Below, piece after piece: positions 13,701 to 23,412 of a stretch of 64,000 bases of DNA. Made by a program: the position numbers and the translations under genes. The stretch spans positions 30,160 to 94,159 of the forward strand of contig JAFVZT010000030.1 in the NCBI GenBank assembly GCA_017508045.1. Reading direction: 5' to 3'. Position 1 is the first letter of the stretch. Each line of letters opens with the position of its first letter. The notes beneath the pieces were generated by a model. It saw only the letters and a program-made list of their open reading frames with translations, had not been told where the DNA came from and searched no databases. The DNA comes from Oscillospiraceae bacterium (GTDB lineage: Bacteria > Bacillota > Clostridia > Oscillospirales > Oscillospiraceae).

Positions 13701-15305
13701 TTACTGCTGCTTCTGCTCTGCCATCCAGGCAAGGTAATCGTCATAGGTTCCGTAACGGTCTATGATGGTGCCGTCGGGCTGGAAGGCAATTACGCGGTTA
13801 CAGGTGGAGGTCAGCAGCTCGTGGTCGTGGGATGCAAGTAATACCACGCCGGTAAAGGCCTCCAGACCCTTATTCACCGCCTGAATGGATTCCATATCCA
13901 AATGGTTGGTGGGCTGGTCCAACAGCACCACATTGGCGCCGGAGAGCATCATTTTAGAAAGCATACAGCGGACCTTTTCACCGCCGGAAAGCACATTGAC
14001 AGGCTTAAATACATCGTCATTGCCAAAGAGCATACGGCCTAAGAAGCCCCGCAGATAAACATCGTCCTTTTTCACGGAGTACTGCCGCAGCCAGTCCACC
14101 AGCTCCATGGTGTTGCCCTCAAAATACTCGGTATTATCCTTGGGCAGATAGCTGCGGGAGGTGGAAATGCCCCATTTAACAGAGCCTGCATCCGGCTCAA
14201 GCTCTCCCATCAGTATCTGGAACAATGCGGTCTGTGCCTTTTCATTTTCGCCAACAAAGGCAATTTTATCATTTTTACCTACAGAGAAATACACCTTGTC
14301 CAGCAGCTTTTCGCCGTCTACGGTCACGGAAACATCGTTGACAGTCAAAATGTCCTTGCCCAGCTCCCGTTCCGGCATAAAGCCTACAAAGGGATACCGG
14401 CGGGTAGAACAGGGCATCTCCTCAACCGTCAGCTTATCCAGCAGCTTCCGGCGGGCAGTCGCCTGCTTTGCCTTGGACTTGTTGGCAGAAAACCGCTGAA
14501 TAAACAGCTGCAGCTCTTCAATCTTCTCTTGGTTTTTCTTGTTCTTGTTGCGAATCATCGCCTGCACCATCTGGGAGGACTCGTACCAGAAGTCGTAGTT
14601 GCCTACATACATCTTAATCTTGCCGTAGTCAATATCCACGGTATGGGTGCAAACCGTATTTAAGAAGTGGCGGTCGTGGGAAACGGCAATCACCATGCCG
14701 GGGAAATCCAGCAAGAAGTCCTCCAGCCAGTTAATCGCTTCAATGTCTAAGTTGTTGGTAGGCTCGTCCAGCATAATGATGTCGGGATTGCCGAACAGTG
14801 CCGCAGCCAGCAAGACCTTAACCTTTAAACGGGGGTCGACATTGGCCATGAGATCATAGTGCAGCTCCGTACCGATACCCAGACCCTGCAGCAGACGGGA
14901 AGCATCCGACTCCGCCTCCCAGCCACCCAGCTCTGCAAACTCCACCTCCAGCTCCGAGGCGCGGATGCCGTCCTCATCGGTAAAGTCCGGCTTTTCATAT
15001 ATGGCATCTTTTTCCTTCATAATGTCATACAGGTGCTGATTGCCCATAATGACGGTATCCATAACGGTGTATTCATCGTAGGCATTCTGGTTCTGCTTCA
15101 AAACCGATACCCGCTTTTCCGGGTCAACGTAAATATCGCCGGCGGTAGACTCCAGCTCTCCGGTAAGCAGGCGCAAAAAGGTAGACTTGCCTGCGCCGTT
15201 TGCGCCGATAATGCCGTAACAGTTACCGGGCAAAAACTGCAAATCCACATGCTGAAACAGCCACTGTCCGCCAAACTGCATTCCTAAATTGCTAACTGTA
15301 ATCAT
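13701..15305 (-). CDS. ABC-F family ATPase (YbiT-like)
   Basis: 534 residues with two ABC cassettes and no membrane domain, so a soluble ABC-F protein that acts on ribosomes rather than in transport. Cassette 1: Walker A GANGAGKST (about 34-42), Walker B with LDEPTNNLD. A charged linker follows (about 240-300, RNKNKKNQEKIEELQ). Cassette 2: signature LSGGEKVRCML and LLDQPTNHLD. Its Walker A reads VGENEKAQTALF, so the usual lysine is a glutamine. The start MITVSN at 15303-15305 follows AGAGGAGT; an upstream in-frame ATG has no such site. Family members tune translation or protect ribosomes from antibiotics; the exact role is unassigned. Confidence 0.92.
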   Translation of the reverse strand: MITVSNLGMQFGGQWLFQHVDLQFLPGNCYGIIGANGAGKSTFLRLLTGELESTAGDIYVDPEKRVSVLKQNQNAYDEYTVMDTVIMGNQHLYDIMKEKDAIYEKPDFTDEDGIRASELEVEFAELGGWEAESDASRLLQGLGIGTELHYDLMANVDPRLKVKVLLAAALFGNPDIIMLDEPTNNLDIEAINWLEDFLLDFPGMVIAVSHDRHFLNTVCTHTVDIDYGKIKMYVGNYDFWYESSQMVQAMIRNKNKKNQEKIEELQLFIQRFSANKSKAKQATARRKLLDKLTVEEMPCSTRRYPFVGFMPERELGKDILTVNDVSVTVDGEKLLDKVYFSVGKNDKIAFVGENEKAQTALFQILMGELEPDAGSVKWGISTSRSYLPKDNTEYFEGNTMELVDWLRQYSVKKDDVYLRGFLGRMLFGNDDVFKPVNVLSGGEKVRCMLSKMMLSGANVVLLDQPTNHLDMESIQAVNKGLEAFTGVVLLASHDHELLTSTCNRVIAFQPDGTIIDRYGTYDDYLAWMAEQKQQ

Positions 15306-15342
15306 AATTTTACTCCTCTTAGGCACATAATCTTTCATTTTA

Positions 15343-15370
15343 AGTATAGCACAAAAGCAAGAATAATCAA
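15343..15370 (-). promoter_or_regulatory. Promoter of the ABC-F gene
   Basis: On the minus strand, TTGATT (complement of 15365-15370) and TATACT (complement of 15343-15348) are spaced 16 bp. Confidence 0.6.
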
Positions 15371-15435
15371 GGATAATATTGGCAGCCGCTTGCCTTTGCC
15401 CTTTTTGAACTTTTTAAAAAGTTTTTAATAAGGGG

Positions 15436-15463
15436 TTGCTTTTTTGAGAATATGCGATATAAT
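15436..15463 (+). promoter_or_regulatory. htpG promoter
   Basis: TTGCTT at 15436-15441 and TATAAT at 15458-15463 are spaced 16 bp, immediately upstream of the CIRCE element. Confidence 0.65.
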
Positions 15464-15464
15464 A

Positions 15465-15491
15465 TTAGCACTCACACATTTAGAGTGCTAA
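15465..15491. promoter_or_regulatory. CIRCE element (HrcA operator)
   Basis: Perfect ttagcactc-N9-gagtgctaa between the promoter and htpG. This is the established operator of the heat-shock repressor HrcA, so htpG here should belong to the HrcA regulon. In Bacillus subtilis htpG is not HrcA-controlled. Confidence 0.95.
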
Positions 15492-15505
15492 AAAGGAGAT
15501 TTGTT

Positions 15506-17386
15506 ATGCGCAAAAAGCAGTTTAAGGCTGAGTCCAAGCGTCTTTTGGACTTAATGATCAATTCTATTTACACCCATCAGGAGATTTTCCTCCGGGAAAT
15601 TATCTCCAACGCCTCCGACGCGATGGACAAGCTAGCCTACACCGCCCTCACCGACGATAAGGTTGGTATCAACCGGGAGGATTTTGCCATTACCCTCACC
15701 CGGGGCGACGGTGTGCTTACGGTTTCCGACAACGGCATCGGTATGTCCAGGGAGGAAATGGAAGAGAACTTAGGCACCATCGCCAAGTCCGGCTCTCTGG
15801 GCTTTAAGCAGGCCATGGACAAAACAGAAGACATTGACATTATCGGTCAGTTCGGTGTTGGCTTTTATGCCGCCTTTATGGTTGCCGGCTCCGTGACGGT
15901 CATCTCCAGAAAATACGGAGAGGACACTGCCTGGAAGTGGGTCTCCGACGGTGCAGACGGCTATACCATCGAGGAAGCAGAAAGAGCCTATCCCGGCACT
16001 GATATAATTATGACATTAAAGCCGGATACCGAGGAGGAGAAATTCTCCCGTTTCCTGGAAGAATATGAAATCCGCAATTTGGTAAAAAAATACTCCGACT
16101 ACATCCGCTACCCAATCCGCATGCTGGTTACCAAATCCCGTATGAAGGAAGGCACGCAGGATAAGCCGGAGTACGAGGAATATTTTGAAATAGAAACCCT
16201 CAACTCCATGGTGCCCCTCTGGCACAGGAACAAAAAGGATGTTACCGAAGAGGAATATGTTCGCTTTTATCAGGAGAAATTCTTCGACTTTGCCAAGCCT
16301 CTGGGTACCATCCATTTCAGCACCGAGGGTACGGTTTCTTATAAGGCACTGCTGTATATCCCCGGCAAAGCACCCTATGATTTCTACACCAAGGACTATA
16401 AGCCCGGTTTGCAGCTGTATTCCTCCGGCGTGATGATTATGGAAAATTGCGAGGATTTGCTGCCTGAGCAGTTCCGGTTTGTCCGGGGCGTGGTAGACAG
16501 TCAGGATTTGTCCTTGAACATCAGCCGGGAAATGCTTCAGCACAACCGCCAGTTAACGGTAATTGCCAAGAATATCGAAAAGAAAATCAAAGCCTATCTT
16601 AAGTCCATGCTCACTGATGAACGGGAGAAATACGAGCAGTTTTATGCCGCCTTCTCCCGTCAGCTAAAGTATGGCACAGTTGCCGATTACGGCGCCCACA
16701 AGGAAAGCACCCAGGATTTGCTTTTATTCCGCAGCCACAAAGAAAATAAGCTGATTACCTTCCAGGAATATGTGGACAATATGGCCCAGGGGCAGGAGAA
16801 AATATACTATGTACCCGGCGAAAATGCCGAGCGTGCCGGCAAGCTGCCCCAGGTGCAGACATTAACCCAAAAGGGTTATGATGTGCTTCTGTTTACCGAC
16901 GAGGTGGACGAGTTTGTACCCCAGACGCTGATGACCTATGCGGAAAAGTCCTTCTGCAATGCCTCCTCCGAGGATTTGGGTCTGCAAACCGAGGAGGAAA
17001 AGAAGCTTTTAGAAGAGCAATCTGAAAAGCTCAAGGGCCTTCTGGACTTTATGAAAGAAACGCTGGGCGCAGGCATTAAGGAGGTCAGGCTGGGGGCAAA
17101 CTTAGGCGCTGCCCCTGTATGCATGACACCGGCTTCCGGAATGAGCTTTGAAATGGAGAAATACTTTAAGCGTATGAACCCGGATATGCCCATTCCCTCG
17201 GAGCGGATTTTGGAATTAAATCCGGAGCACGATGCCATAAAGGCTCTGCAGATTGCCACCGCACAGGATCCGGAAAAGGCCAAGGATTACGCAAAGATTT
17301 TGTGCTGTCAGGCACAGCTTTTGGCAGATCTGCCCCTGGATGACCCGGCAGAATACACCGCACTTGTGTGCAAGCTGATGAAATAA
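15506..17386 (+). CDS. htpG: Hsp90-family molecular chaperone HtpG
   Basis: 626 residues, normal for bacterial Hsp90. It is an ATP-dependent cytoplasmic chaperone working as a dimer. Seen: ATP-binding GHKL domain with FLREIISNASDAMDKL, VSDNGIGMSREE and IGQFGVGFYAAFMVA (about 20-140), then the middle domain with LNISREMLQHN (about 335), then the C-terminal dimerisation domain with LGANLGAAPVCM and SFEMEKYFKRMN. ATG at 15506 has AAAAGGAG 8 nt upstream; an earlier in-frame ATG lies in the promoter region. The CIRCE operator indicates heat-shock control. A terminator follows the gene. Confidence 0.97.
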   Translation: MRKKQFKAESKRLLDLMINSIYTHQEIFLREIISNASDAMDKLAYTALTDDKVGINREDFAITLTRGDGVLTVSDNGIGMSREEMEENLGTIAKSGSLGFKQAMDKTEDIDIIGQFGVGFYAAFMVAGSVTVISRKYGEDTAWKWVSDGADGYTIEEAERAYPGTDIIMTLKPDTEEEKFSRFLEEYEIRNLVKKYSDYIRYPIRMLVTKSRMKEGTQDKPEYEEYFEIETLNSMVPLWHRNKKDVTEEEYVRFYQEKFFDFAKPLGTIHFSTEGTVSYKALLYIPGKAPYDFYTKDYKPGLQLYSSGVMIMENCEDLLPEQFRFVRGVVDSQDLSLNISREMLQHNRQLTVIAKNIEKKIKAYLKSMLTDEREKYEQFYAAFSRQLKYGTVADYGAHKESTQDLLLFRSHKENKLITFQEYVDNMAQGQEKIYYVPGENAERAGKLPQVQTLTQKGYDVLLFTDEVDEFVPQTLMTYAEKSFCNASSEDLGLQTEEEKKLLEEQSEKLKGLLDFMKETLGAGIKEVRLGANLGAAPVCMTPASGMSFEMEKYFKRMNPDMPIPSERILELNPEHDAIKALQIATAQDPEKAKDYAKILCCQAQLLADLPLDDPAEYTALVCKLMK

Positions 17387-17396
17387 GCAAATTGCC

Positions 17397-17430
17397 CCCC
17401 GTTTCCGCAGAAACGGGGGTATTCGCTTTT
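17397..17430 (+). terminator. htpG terminator
   Basis: cccccgttt / aaacggggg with a 6-nt loop, followed by tattcgctttt. Confidence 0.75.
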
Positions 17431-17450
17431 GCGTGCAAATATCTAACCTA

Positions 17451-17475
17451 TGCATAATATACTGAATATTATGCA
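17451..17475. promoter_or_regulatory. ARG-box-like palindrome 1
   Basis: tgcataatat-actga-atattatgca is a perfect 10-bp inverted repeat containing the ARG-box pattern TGAATATTATGCA. The stretch 17476-17627 has only an aaaatgcctg/caggcatttt inverted repeat and no gene. Confidence 0.65.
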
Positions 17476-17627
17476 TTAAATTATAAAATGTCCGCCCCGG
17501 TCAACACCGGAAACCGGAAAATGCCTGCTCTTCGCAAGCATTAATTTCCTTCCACAAACATCATAAACAGGCATTTTATCCAAAACCGACCCCTTTTGCA
17601 GTCATTGTGTGTATAAATCCTACAAAC

Positions 17628-17645
17628 AATGAATATTTATGCATT
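17628..17645. promoter_or_regulatory. ARG box 2 at the arginine operon promoter
   Basis: aatgaatatttatgcatt closely fits the ARG-box consensus (TGAATWWWWATKCA) and lies 5 bp upstream of the -35 hexamer. ArgR/AhrC bound here with arginine should control the operon; the argR gene itself is not in this window. Confidence 0.75.
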
Positions 17646-17650
17646 TGACC

Positions 17651-17679
17651 TTGACATATTTGGAATGCAGGTGTATAAT
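17651..17679 (+). promoter_or_regulatory. Arginine operon promoter
   Basis: Consensus TTGACA (17651-17656) and TATAAT (17674-17679) with a 17-bp spacer, about 40 nt before argG. Confidence 0.88.
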
Positions 17680-17718
17680 TCATGGCATATTAAAGAATAT
17701 TTTTCGGAGGGATACATC

Positions 17719-18933
17719 ATGAATAAAGAAAACATCAAAAAAGTTGTCCTTGCCTATTCCGGTGGCCTGGACACCTCGATTATTATTCCCTGGCTGAAGG
17801 AAAATTACAACAATTGTGAAGTCATCGCCGTTGCCGGCAATGTGGGACAGGCAGATGAGCTGGATGGGCTGGAGGAAAAGGCTCTGAAGACCGGCGCTTC
17901 CAAGCTGTATGTCCTGGATTTGACCGAGGAATACGTGGACGACTTTATTATGCCCTGCGTGAAGGCAGGCGCGGTTTATGAGGAGTACCTGCTGGGTACC
18001 AGCCACGCCCGCCCCGTGATTGCCAAGGGCTTGGTGGAGGTCGCCCTGAAGGAGGGCGCAGACGCCATTGCCCACGGCTGTACCGGCAAGGGCAACGACC
18101 AGGTTCGGTTTGAACTGGCAGTCAAGCACTTTGCCCCCAATATGCCCATCATCGCCCCCTGGCGTGAGTGGAGCATCAAGTCCCGGGAAGAGGAAATCGA
18201 GTATGCCGAGGCACACAACATTCCTTTGAAAATCAACCGGGAAACCAACTACTCCAAGGATAAGAACCTGTGGCATTTAAGCCATGAAGGTCTGGACCTG
18301 GAGGACACCGGCAACGAGCCTCAGTACGAAAAGCCCGGCTTTTTGGAAATGGGCGTTTCTCCCCTGCAGGCGCCCGACGTACCTACCTACATAACCCTTG
18401 ATTTTGAAAAGGGCATCCCCGTTGCCTACAACGGCAAGAAGATGAGCGCCAAGGACATTATCCTGGAACTGAACAAGGTTGGCGGCGCCAACGGTATCGG
18501 CATTTTGGATATTGTGGAAAACCGGCTTGTGGGCATGAAATGCCGTGGCGTATACGAAACCCCCGGCGGCACCATTTTGTACAAGGCTCACAGCGTTCTG
18601 GAGCAGATTTGCTTAGACAAGCTGACCATGCACGAAAAGCAGAAGCTTTCTGTAACCTATGCAGAGCTGGTGTATAACGGCCAGTGGTTTACCCCCTTAC
18701 GGGAAGCTCTCGCCGCCTTTGTGGATAAGACACAGGAACGGGTTACCGGTACAGTTAAGCTGAAGCTTTACAAGGGTAATATGATTAACGCCGGTGTATG
18801 GAGTCCCTATACTCTCTACTCTGAGGAAATCGCAACCTTTGGCGAAAGTGACTACAATCAAGCCGACGCTACCGGCTTTATCAACCTCTTTGGTCTGCCG
18901 ATTCAGGTACAGGCAATGGTTGATGGTAAATAA
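17719..18933 (+). CDS. argG: Argininosuccinate synthase
   Basis: 404 residues. It joins citrulline and aspartate with ATP to give argininosuccinate. The N-terminal PP-loop [19 protein letters not shown] (about 6-24) is diagnostic, followed by [14 protein letters not shown] (about 114-127), [16 protein letters not shown] and [19 protein letters not shown] at 17719 has GGAGG 8 nt upstream; a longer in-frame start at 17629 lies inside the promoter. It heads a seven-gene arginine operon on the plus strand. Confidence 0.97.
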   Translation: MNKENIKKVVLAYSGGLDTSIIIPWLKENYNNCEVIAVAGNVGQADELDGLEEKALKTGASKLYVLDLTEEYVDDFIMPCVKAGAVYEEYLLGTSHARPVIAKGLVEVALKEGADAIAHGCTGKGNDQVRFELAVKHFAPNMPIIAPWREWSIKSREEEIEYAEAHNIPLKINRETNYSKDKNLWHLSHEGLDLEDTGNEPQYEKPGFLEMGVSPLQAPDVPTYITLDFEKGIPVAYNGKKMSAKDIILELNKVGGANGIGILDIVENRLVGMKCRGVYETPGGTILYKAHSVLEQICLDKLTMHEKQKLSVTYAELVYNGQWFTPLREALAAFVDKTQERVTGTVKLKLYKGNMINAGVWSPYTLYSEEIATFGESDYNQADATGFINLFGLPIQVQAMVDGK

Positions 18934-19005
18934 GCCCACGTGGGGCGGACAGACTGGTCCGCCCCACGCAGGTCGTTATCCTACTAGATTTAAGGAGACA
19001 AAATT

Positions 19006-20379
19006 ATGGCAAAGCTTTGGGCCGGGCGGACTGACGGCCAGATTGAACAAATTGCAGACGACTTTAACTCCTCCATTTCCTTTGACTGCCGGATGTACAG
19101 TCAGGATATCAAAGGCTCTATGGCCCACGCCGCTATGCTCGCTGCCCAAAATATCATCTCCCAAGCCGATGCCGACGCTTTAATTGCAGGTCTTGAGGGA
19201 ATTTTGACGGATATTGAAAGCGGCGCGCTTCCCATTGACCAAACTGCCGAGGATATCCATATGTTTGTGGAGCAGGTGCTGACCCAGAGAATTGGGGATG
19301 TGGGTAAAAAGCTCCATACCGCCCGTTCCCGGAACGACCAGGTGGCACTGGACATCCGGCTGTACCTAAAAGATGAGATTACGGAAATCTCCCAGCTTAT
19401 CAAGGCTTTGATTACTGCGGTAACGGACAAGGCAGAAGCCTATGCCGATGCCATTATGCCCGGCTACACCCACCTGCAGCGGGCCCAGCCCATTACCTTT
19501 GGACATCACTTAATGGCCTATGCCATGATGCTTCTGCGGGACTTAGACCGGCTGGCAGACTGTAAAAAGCGGATGAATATGTCCCCCATCGGCTGCTGCG
19601 CCCTCGCCGGTACCACCTACCCCACCGACCGGAATTTTGAAGCGGAAAAGCTGGGCTTTGACGGCATCTGCCAAAACTCCCTTGACGGCGTGTCCGACCG
19701 GGATTTCTGCGCCGAGCTAATGAGTGCTTTGTCTATTTTGATGGTACATCTTTCCCGTTTCTCCGAGGAGCTTATCCTCTGGTCCAGCTGGGAGTTTAAA
19801 TTTATTGAGCTTTCCGATGCCTATACCACAGGCTCGTCCATTATGCCCCAGAAGAAAAACCCGGATATGGCAGAGCTGGTCCGGGGTAAAACCGGCAGAG
19901 TGTTCGGCGATTTAATGGGGCTACTCACCACCTTAAAGGGTCTGCCCCTTGCTTATAACAAGGATATGCAGGAGGATAAAGAAAGCGTATTTGACGCGGT
20001 GGATACCGTAAAAATGTGCCTGAAGGTCTTTGCCCCTATGATTGCCACCTTAACCGCCAACACCCAAAATATGAAGCGTGCCGCCCAAACCGGCTTTATT
20101 AACGCCACGGATTTGGCGGACTACTTAGTGAAAAAGGGCATGCCCTTCCGCAGTGCCTATAAGATTTCCGGCAGCCTGGTTGCCCTGTGCATTCAGTCCG
20201 GCAAGGTCCTGGAGGAGCTGCCTCTGGAAACCTATAAAGCCTACTCGGAGCTGTTTGACGCGGATTTGTACCAAGACATCGACCTGGTAACCTGCGTGGA
20301 AAAGCGCATCAGCGAGGGCGGCACCTCCACCGCCTCGGTGAAAAAACAAATTGCTTATGTAAGGCAGGTTCTGAAATGA
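19006..20379 (+). CDS. argH: Argininosuccinate lyase
   Basis: 457 residues. It splits argininosuccinate into arginine and fumarate, the last step of the pathway. It belongs to the fumarase/aspartase superfamily; the signature GSSIMPQKKNPDMAELVRGK (about 280-300) and the HTARSRNDQVALD motif (about 105) are present. AAGGAG lies about 8 nt before the ATG. Its stop overlaps the argC start (ATGA), indicating translational coupling. Confidence 0.97.
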   Translation: MAKLWAGRTDGQIEQIADDFNSSISFDCRMYSQDIKGSMAHAAMLAAQNIISQADADALIAGLEGILTDIESGALPIDQTAEDIHMFVEQVLTQRIGDVGKKLHTARSRNDQVALDIRLYLKDEITEISQLIKALITAVTDKAEAYADAIMPGYTHLQRAQPITFGHHLMAYAMMLLRDLDRLADCKKRMNMSPIGCCALAGTTYPTDRNFEAEKLGFDGICQNSLDGVSDRDFCAELMSALSILMVHLSRFSEELILWSSWEFKFIELSDAYTTGSSIMPQKKNPDMAELVRGKTGRVFGDLMGLLTTLKGLPLAYNKDMQEDKESVFDAVDTVKMCLKVFAPMIATLTANTQNMKRAAQTGFINATDLADYLVKKGMPFRSAYKISGSLVALCIQSGKVLEELPLETYKAYSELFDADLYQDIDLVTCVEKRISEGGTSTASVKKQIAYVRQVLK

Positions 20380-21299
20380 CCAAGGTATTTATTGACGGCA
20401 GCGCCGGAACTACCGGCCTGCGGATTGTAGACCGGCTCTCCCAGAGAGAGGATTTGGAGCTTGTACTCCTGCCGGAAGAGCTTCGGAAAGACCCGGCCGC
20501 CCGGGCAGATGCCCTATCATCTTCGGAAGTCGCCTTTTTATGTCTGCCGGATGATGCGGCAAAGGAATCCGCTCAGCTTGCCCAGGGGATGCCTGTTAAA
20601 ATCATCGATACCTCCACAGCCCATCGGACTGACCCCCAATGGGTATACGGCATGCCGGAGCTTGCCGGCTACCGGGAGCGTATTTTGAAGTCTTCCCGCA
20701 TTGCCAACCCCGGCTGCCACGCCAGCGGCTTTATCGCCCTGGTTGCCCCCCTGGTTCAGCAGGGACTTTTGAAAAAGGATGCTTACTTAAGCTGCTTTTC
20801 CCTCACCGGCTACTCCGGCGGCGGCAAGAAAATGATTGCCCAGTATGAAGACGAAAACCGCCCTGCCCTTTACGGCGCGCCCCGGCAATACGCCCTGGGG
20901 CAAAGCCACAAGCATCTAAAGGAAATGGGCGTTGTTTGCGGTCTGGAAAATGCGCCGGTTTTTTGTCCCATTGTGGCGGATTTTTACAGCGGCATGGAGG
21001 TAACCGTTCCCCTGTTTGCCAAGGACATTACCGGCACTTTTGAGGATATTTGTCAGCTGTACAAGACCTACTATACCGGCGGTCTTATTCATTTCGACGT
21101 AACTGCCGACCCGGACAGTATGCTGTCTGCTGCCGCCTATTCCGGAAAGGACGATATGGGCGTCAGCGTATTTGGAAACGAGGACAGAATTATTTTGACA
21201 GCACGGTTTGACAATCTGGGAAAGGGCGCTTCCGGCGCGGCAATTCAGAATATGAACCTGCTTTTAGGACTTCCGGAGGATACCGGATTAACCGTTTGA
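20376..21299 (+). CDS. argC: N-acetyl-gamma-glutamyl-phosphate reductase (type 2)
   Basis: 307 residues, the shorter type 2 form; type 1 enzymes are about 345. It reduces N-acetylglutamyl phosphate with NADPH to the semialdehyde. The Rossmann start is TKVFIDGSAGTTGLRI, and the active-site cysteine lies in SSRIANPGCHASGFIAL (about 115). Type 2 ArgC is better known from proteobacteria but also occurs in Clostridia. It overlaps argH by 4 bases. Confidence 0.94.
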   Translation: MTKVFIDGSAGTTGLRIVDRLSQREDLELVLLPEELRKDPAARADALSSSEVAFLCLPDDAAKESAQLAQGMPVKIIDTSTAHRTDPQWVYGMPELAGYRERILKSSRIANPGCHASGFIALVAPLVQQGLLKKDAYLSCFSLTGYSGGGKKMIAQYEDENRPALYGAPRQYALGQSHKHLKEMGVVCGLENAPVFCPIVADFYSGMEVTVPLFAKDITGTFEDICQLYKTYYTGGLIHFDVTADPDSMLSAAAYSGKDDMGVSVFGNEDRIILTARFDNLGKGASGAAIQNMNLLLGLPEDTGLTV

Positions 21300-21315
21300 G
21301 AAGGAGAAAGAAACT

Positions 21316-22530
21316 ATGGAAATGATTAAAGGCGGTGTCTGCGCCGCAAAGGGTTTTCGGGCCAACGGCGTACATTGCGGTATTCGCCACAATCGGACAA
21401 AGCGTGACCTTGCGCTGATTGTCAGCGATGTGCCTGCCTCGGCAGCTGCGGTTTATACCCAAAATCTGGTAAAGGGCGCACCCCTGATTGTAACCAAGCA
21501 AAATATTTCCGACGGCAAGGCACAGGCCATTATCTGCAACAGCGGCAATGCCAACACCTGCAACGCAAACGGCATCGAAATTGCCCAGGGCATGTGCGAC
21601 TTAATCGCCCAGCAGCTGGACATTCGCGCCTGCGATGTGGTGGTTGCCTCCACCGGTGTCATTGGACAGCCTTTGGATCTTTCCCCCATTCGCAGCGGTA
21701 TACCTGCTTTATGCGCCGGCCTTTCCGCTGACGGTGGCAAATACGCCGCAGAGGGCATTATGACCACAGATACTACTGTTAAGGAGCTGGCGGTTTCCTT
21801 TACACTGGGGGGCAAAACCTGCCATATGGGCGGCATTGCCAAGGGCAGCGGTATGATTCATCCCAATATGGCCACTATGCTGGTGTTTATCACCACCGAT
21901 GCCGCCATTTCCCCCAATATGCTGCAAAAGGCGCTTTCTCAGGATATTCAAAGCACCTTCAATATGCTCTCCATAGACGGAGATACCTCCACCAACGATA
22001 TGGTAACGGTCCTTGCCAACGGCATGGCAGGCAACCCGGAAATTACTGCCGAGGGTAAGGATTTTGCCGCATTTATGCAGGCGCTTAACACCATAACCGT
22101 CCAGCTTTGCCGGATGATTGCCGGTGACGGCGAGGGCGCAACCAAGCTTTTGGAGTGCATTGCCACCGGCGCAGACACCTTGGAGGCTGCCAAAATCAGC
22201 GCCAAGAGCGTAATTTGTTCCAGCCTTTTAAAGGCTGCTATGTTCGGCGCGGATGCCAACTGGGGTCGTGTGCTGTGTGCCATCGGCTACAGCGGTGCTG
22301 ATGTGGATGTGTCTAAAATCGGCGTTTCCTTCCGCAGTGCTAAGGGTACAGTTACGGTGTGCAAAGATGGCAGCGGCATTTTGTTCAGTGAGGAGCTGGC
22401 AAAGGAAATTCTTCTGGAAAAGGAAATCGAAATTCTTATCTCCCTCGGCGACGGACCGTATTCCGCTACCGCCTGGGGCTGCGATTTGACCTACGACTAT
22501 GTAAAAATCAACGGTGACTACCGGACATAA
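21316..22530 (+). CDS. argJ: Bifunctional glutamate N-acetyltransferase/amino-acid acetyltransferase (ArgJ)
   Basis: 404 residues. It transfers the acetyl group from N-acetylornithine to glutamate, giving ornithine and recycling acetyl; many Firmicutes forms also use acetyl-CoA. The self-cleavage site is visible as HPNMATMLVFITTDAA (cleavage before the Thr of ATML), giving alpha and beta chains. GDTSTNDMV and the C-terminal substrate-binding part are also present. AGGAGAAAG precedes the ATG. Its presence makes a separate argE or argA unnecessary. Confidence 0.96.
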   Translation: MEMIKGGVCAAKGFRANGVHCGIRHNRTKRDLALIVSDVPASAAAVYTQNLVKGAPLIVTKQNISDGKAQAIICNSGNANTCNANGIEIAQGMCDLIAQQLDIRACDVVVASTGVIGQPLDLSPIRSGIPALCAGLSADGGKYAAEGIMTTDTTVKELAVSFTLGGKTCHMGGIAKGSGMIHPNMATMLVFITTDAAISPNMLQKALSQDIQSTFNMLSIDGDTSTNDMVTVLANGMAGNPEITAEGKDFAAFMQALNTITVQLCRMIAGDGEGATKLLECIATGADTLEAAKISAKSVICSSLLKAAMFGADANWGRVLCAIGYSGADVDVSKIGVSFRSAKGTVTVCKDGSGILFSEELAKEILLEKEIEILISLGDGPYSATAWGCDLTYDYVKINGDYRT

Positions 22531-22543
22531 AGGAGAAAGCGCT

Positions 22544-23407
22544 ATGGAAACCAGCTTTACTAATGCCCAGCGGGCGGAGGTTTTAACCGCTGCCCTGCCC
22601 TACATCAAAAGCTACAGCGGTAAGATTGTTGTAATCAAATACGGCGGCAACGCTATGGTCAACGAACAGCTGAAGCAGCAGGTCATGGAGGACATTGCCC
22701 TTTTGTGGCTCATCGGCGTAAAGGTTGTGCTGGTCCACGGCGGCGGTCCGGAAATCAGCGACACCATGAAGCGCTTGGGCAAGGAGGCTGTGTTTATTGA
22801 CGGCCTGCGGGTTACCGATAAGGAAACCGTGGACATTGTGCAAATGGTGCTTGCCGGCAAGGTAAATAAGGACCTTGTAAATCTTCTGCAAACCAAAGGC
22901 GGTCACGCCGTAGGTCTTTCCGGCATTGACGGCGGCATTTTGGAAGCCGCCGTAAAAAGTGAAAAGCTGGGCTTCGTAGGCGAGATTACCAAGGTGCGCA
23001 CCCAGCCCATCACCGACCTTTTGGAAAAAAATTACATACCGGTTATCTCCACCGTGGCCAGCGACCGGCAGGGCAATGTGTATAACATCAACGGCGATAC
23101 CGCCGCCGCCTACATTGCCGGCGCGCTGGAAGCCGAGCGTATGATTATGATGACGGATATTGCCGGTATTCTCCGGGACAAGGATGACCCCAGCACCTTA
23201 ATCCCCCACATCACCGTTGAGGAGGCAAAAAAGCTCTACGATCAGGGCATCATTTGCGGCGGTATGATTCCTAAGGTGGACTGCTGCATTGAAGCAATTT
23301 CCCACGGTGTAAAAAATGTGGTTATTATGGACGGACGTATCCCCCACTCCATTTTGATGGAGCTTTTAACCGACGAAGGCGCCGGCACTATGGTTACGAA
23401 AGGTTAG
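22544..23407 (+). CDS. argB: N-acetylglutamate kinase
   Basis: 287 residues. It phosphorylates N-acetylglutamate with ATP and is often the arginine-feedback target. Amino-acid kinase family motifs are KIVVIKYGGNAMVN (about 27-40), LVHGGGPEISD (about 63-73), and the nucleotide-binding region MTDIAGILRDKDDPSTLIP (about 205). ATG at 22544 follows AAAGGAGAAAG; an earlier in-frame ATG at 22514 overlaps argJ and lacks a site. Confidence 0.96.
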   Translation: METSFTNAQRAEVLTAALPYIKSYSGKIVVIKYGGNAMVNEQLKQQVMEDIALLWLIGVKVVLVHGGGPEISDTMKRLGKEAVFIDGLRVTDKETVDIVQMVLAGKVNKDLVNLLQTKGGHAVGLSGIDGGILEAAVKSEKLGFVGEITKVRTQPITDLLEKNYIPVISTVASDRQGNVYNINGDTAAAYIAGALEAERMIMMTDIAGILRDKDDPSTLIPHITVEEAKKLYDQGIICGGMIPKVDCCIEAISHGVKNVVIMDGRIPHSILMELLTDEGAGTMVTKG

Positions 23408-23412
23408 TGTAT

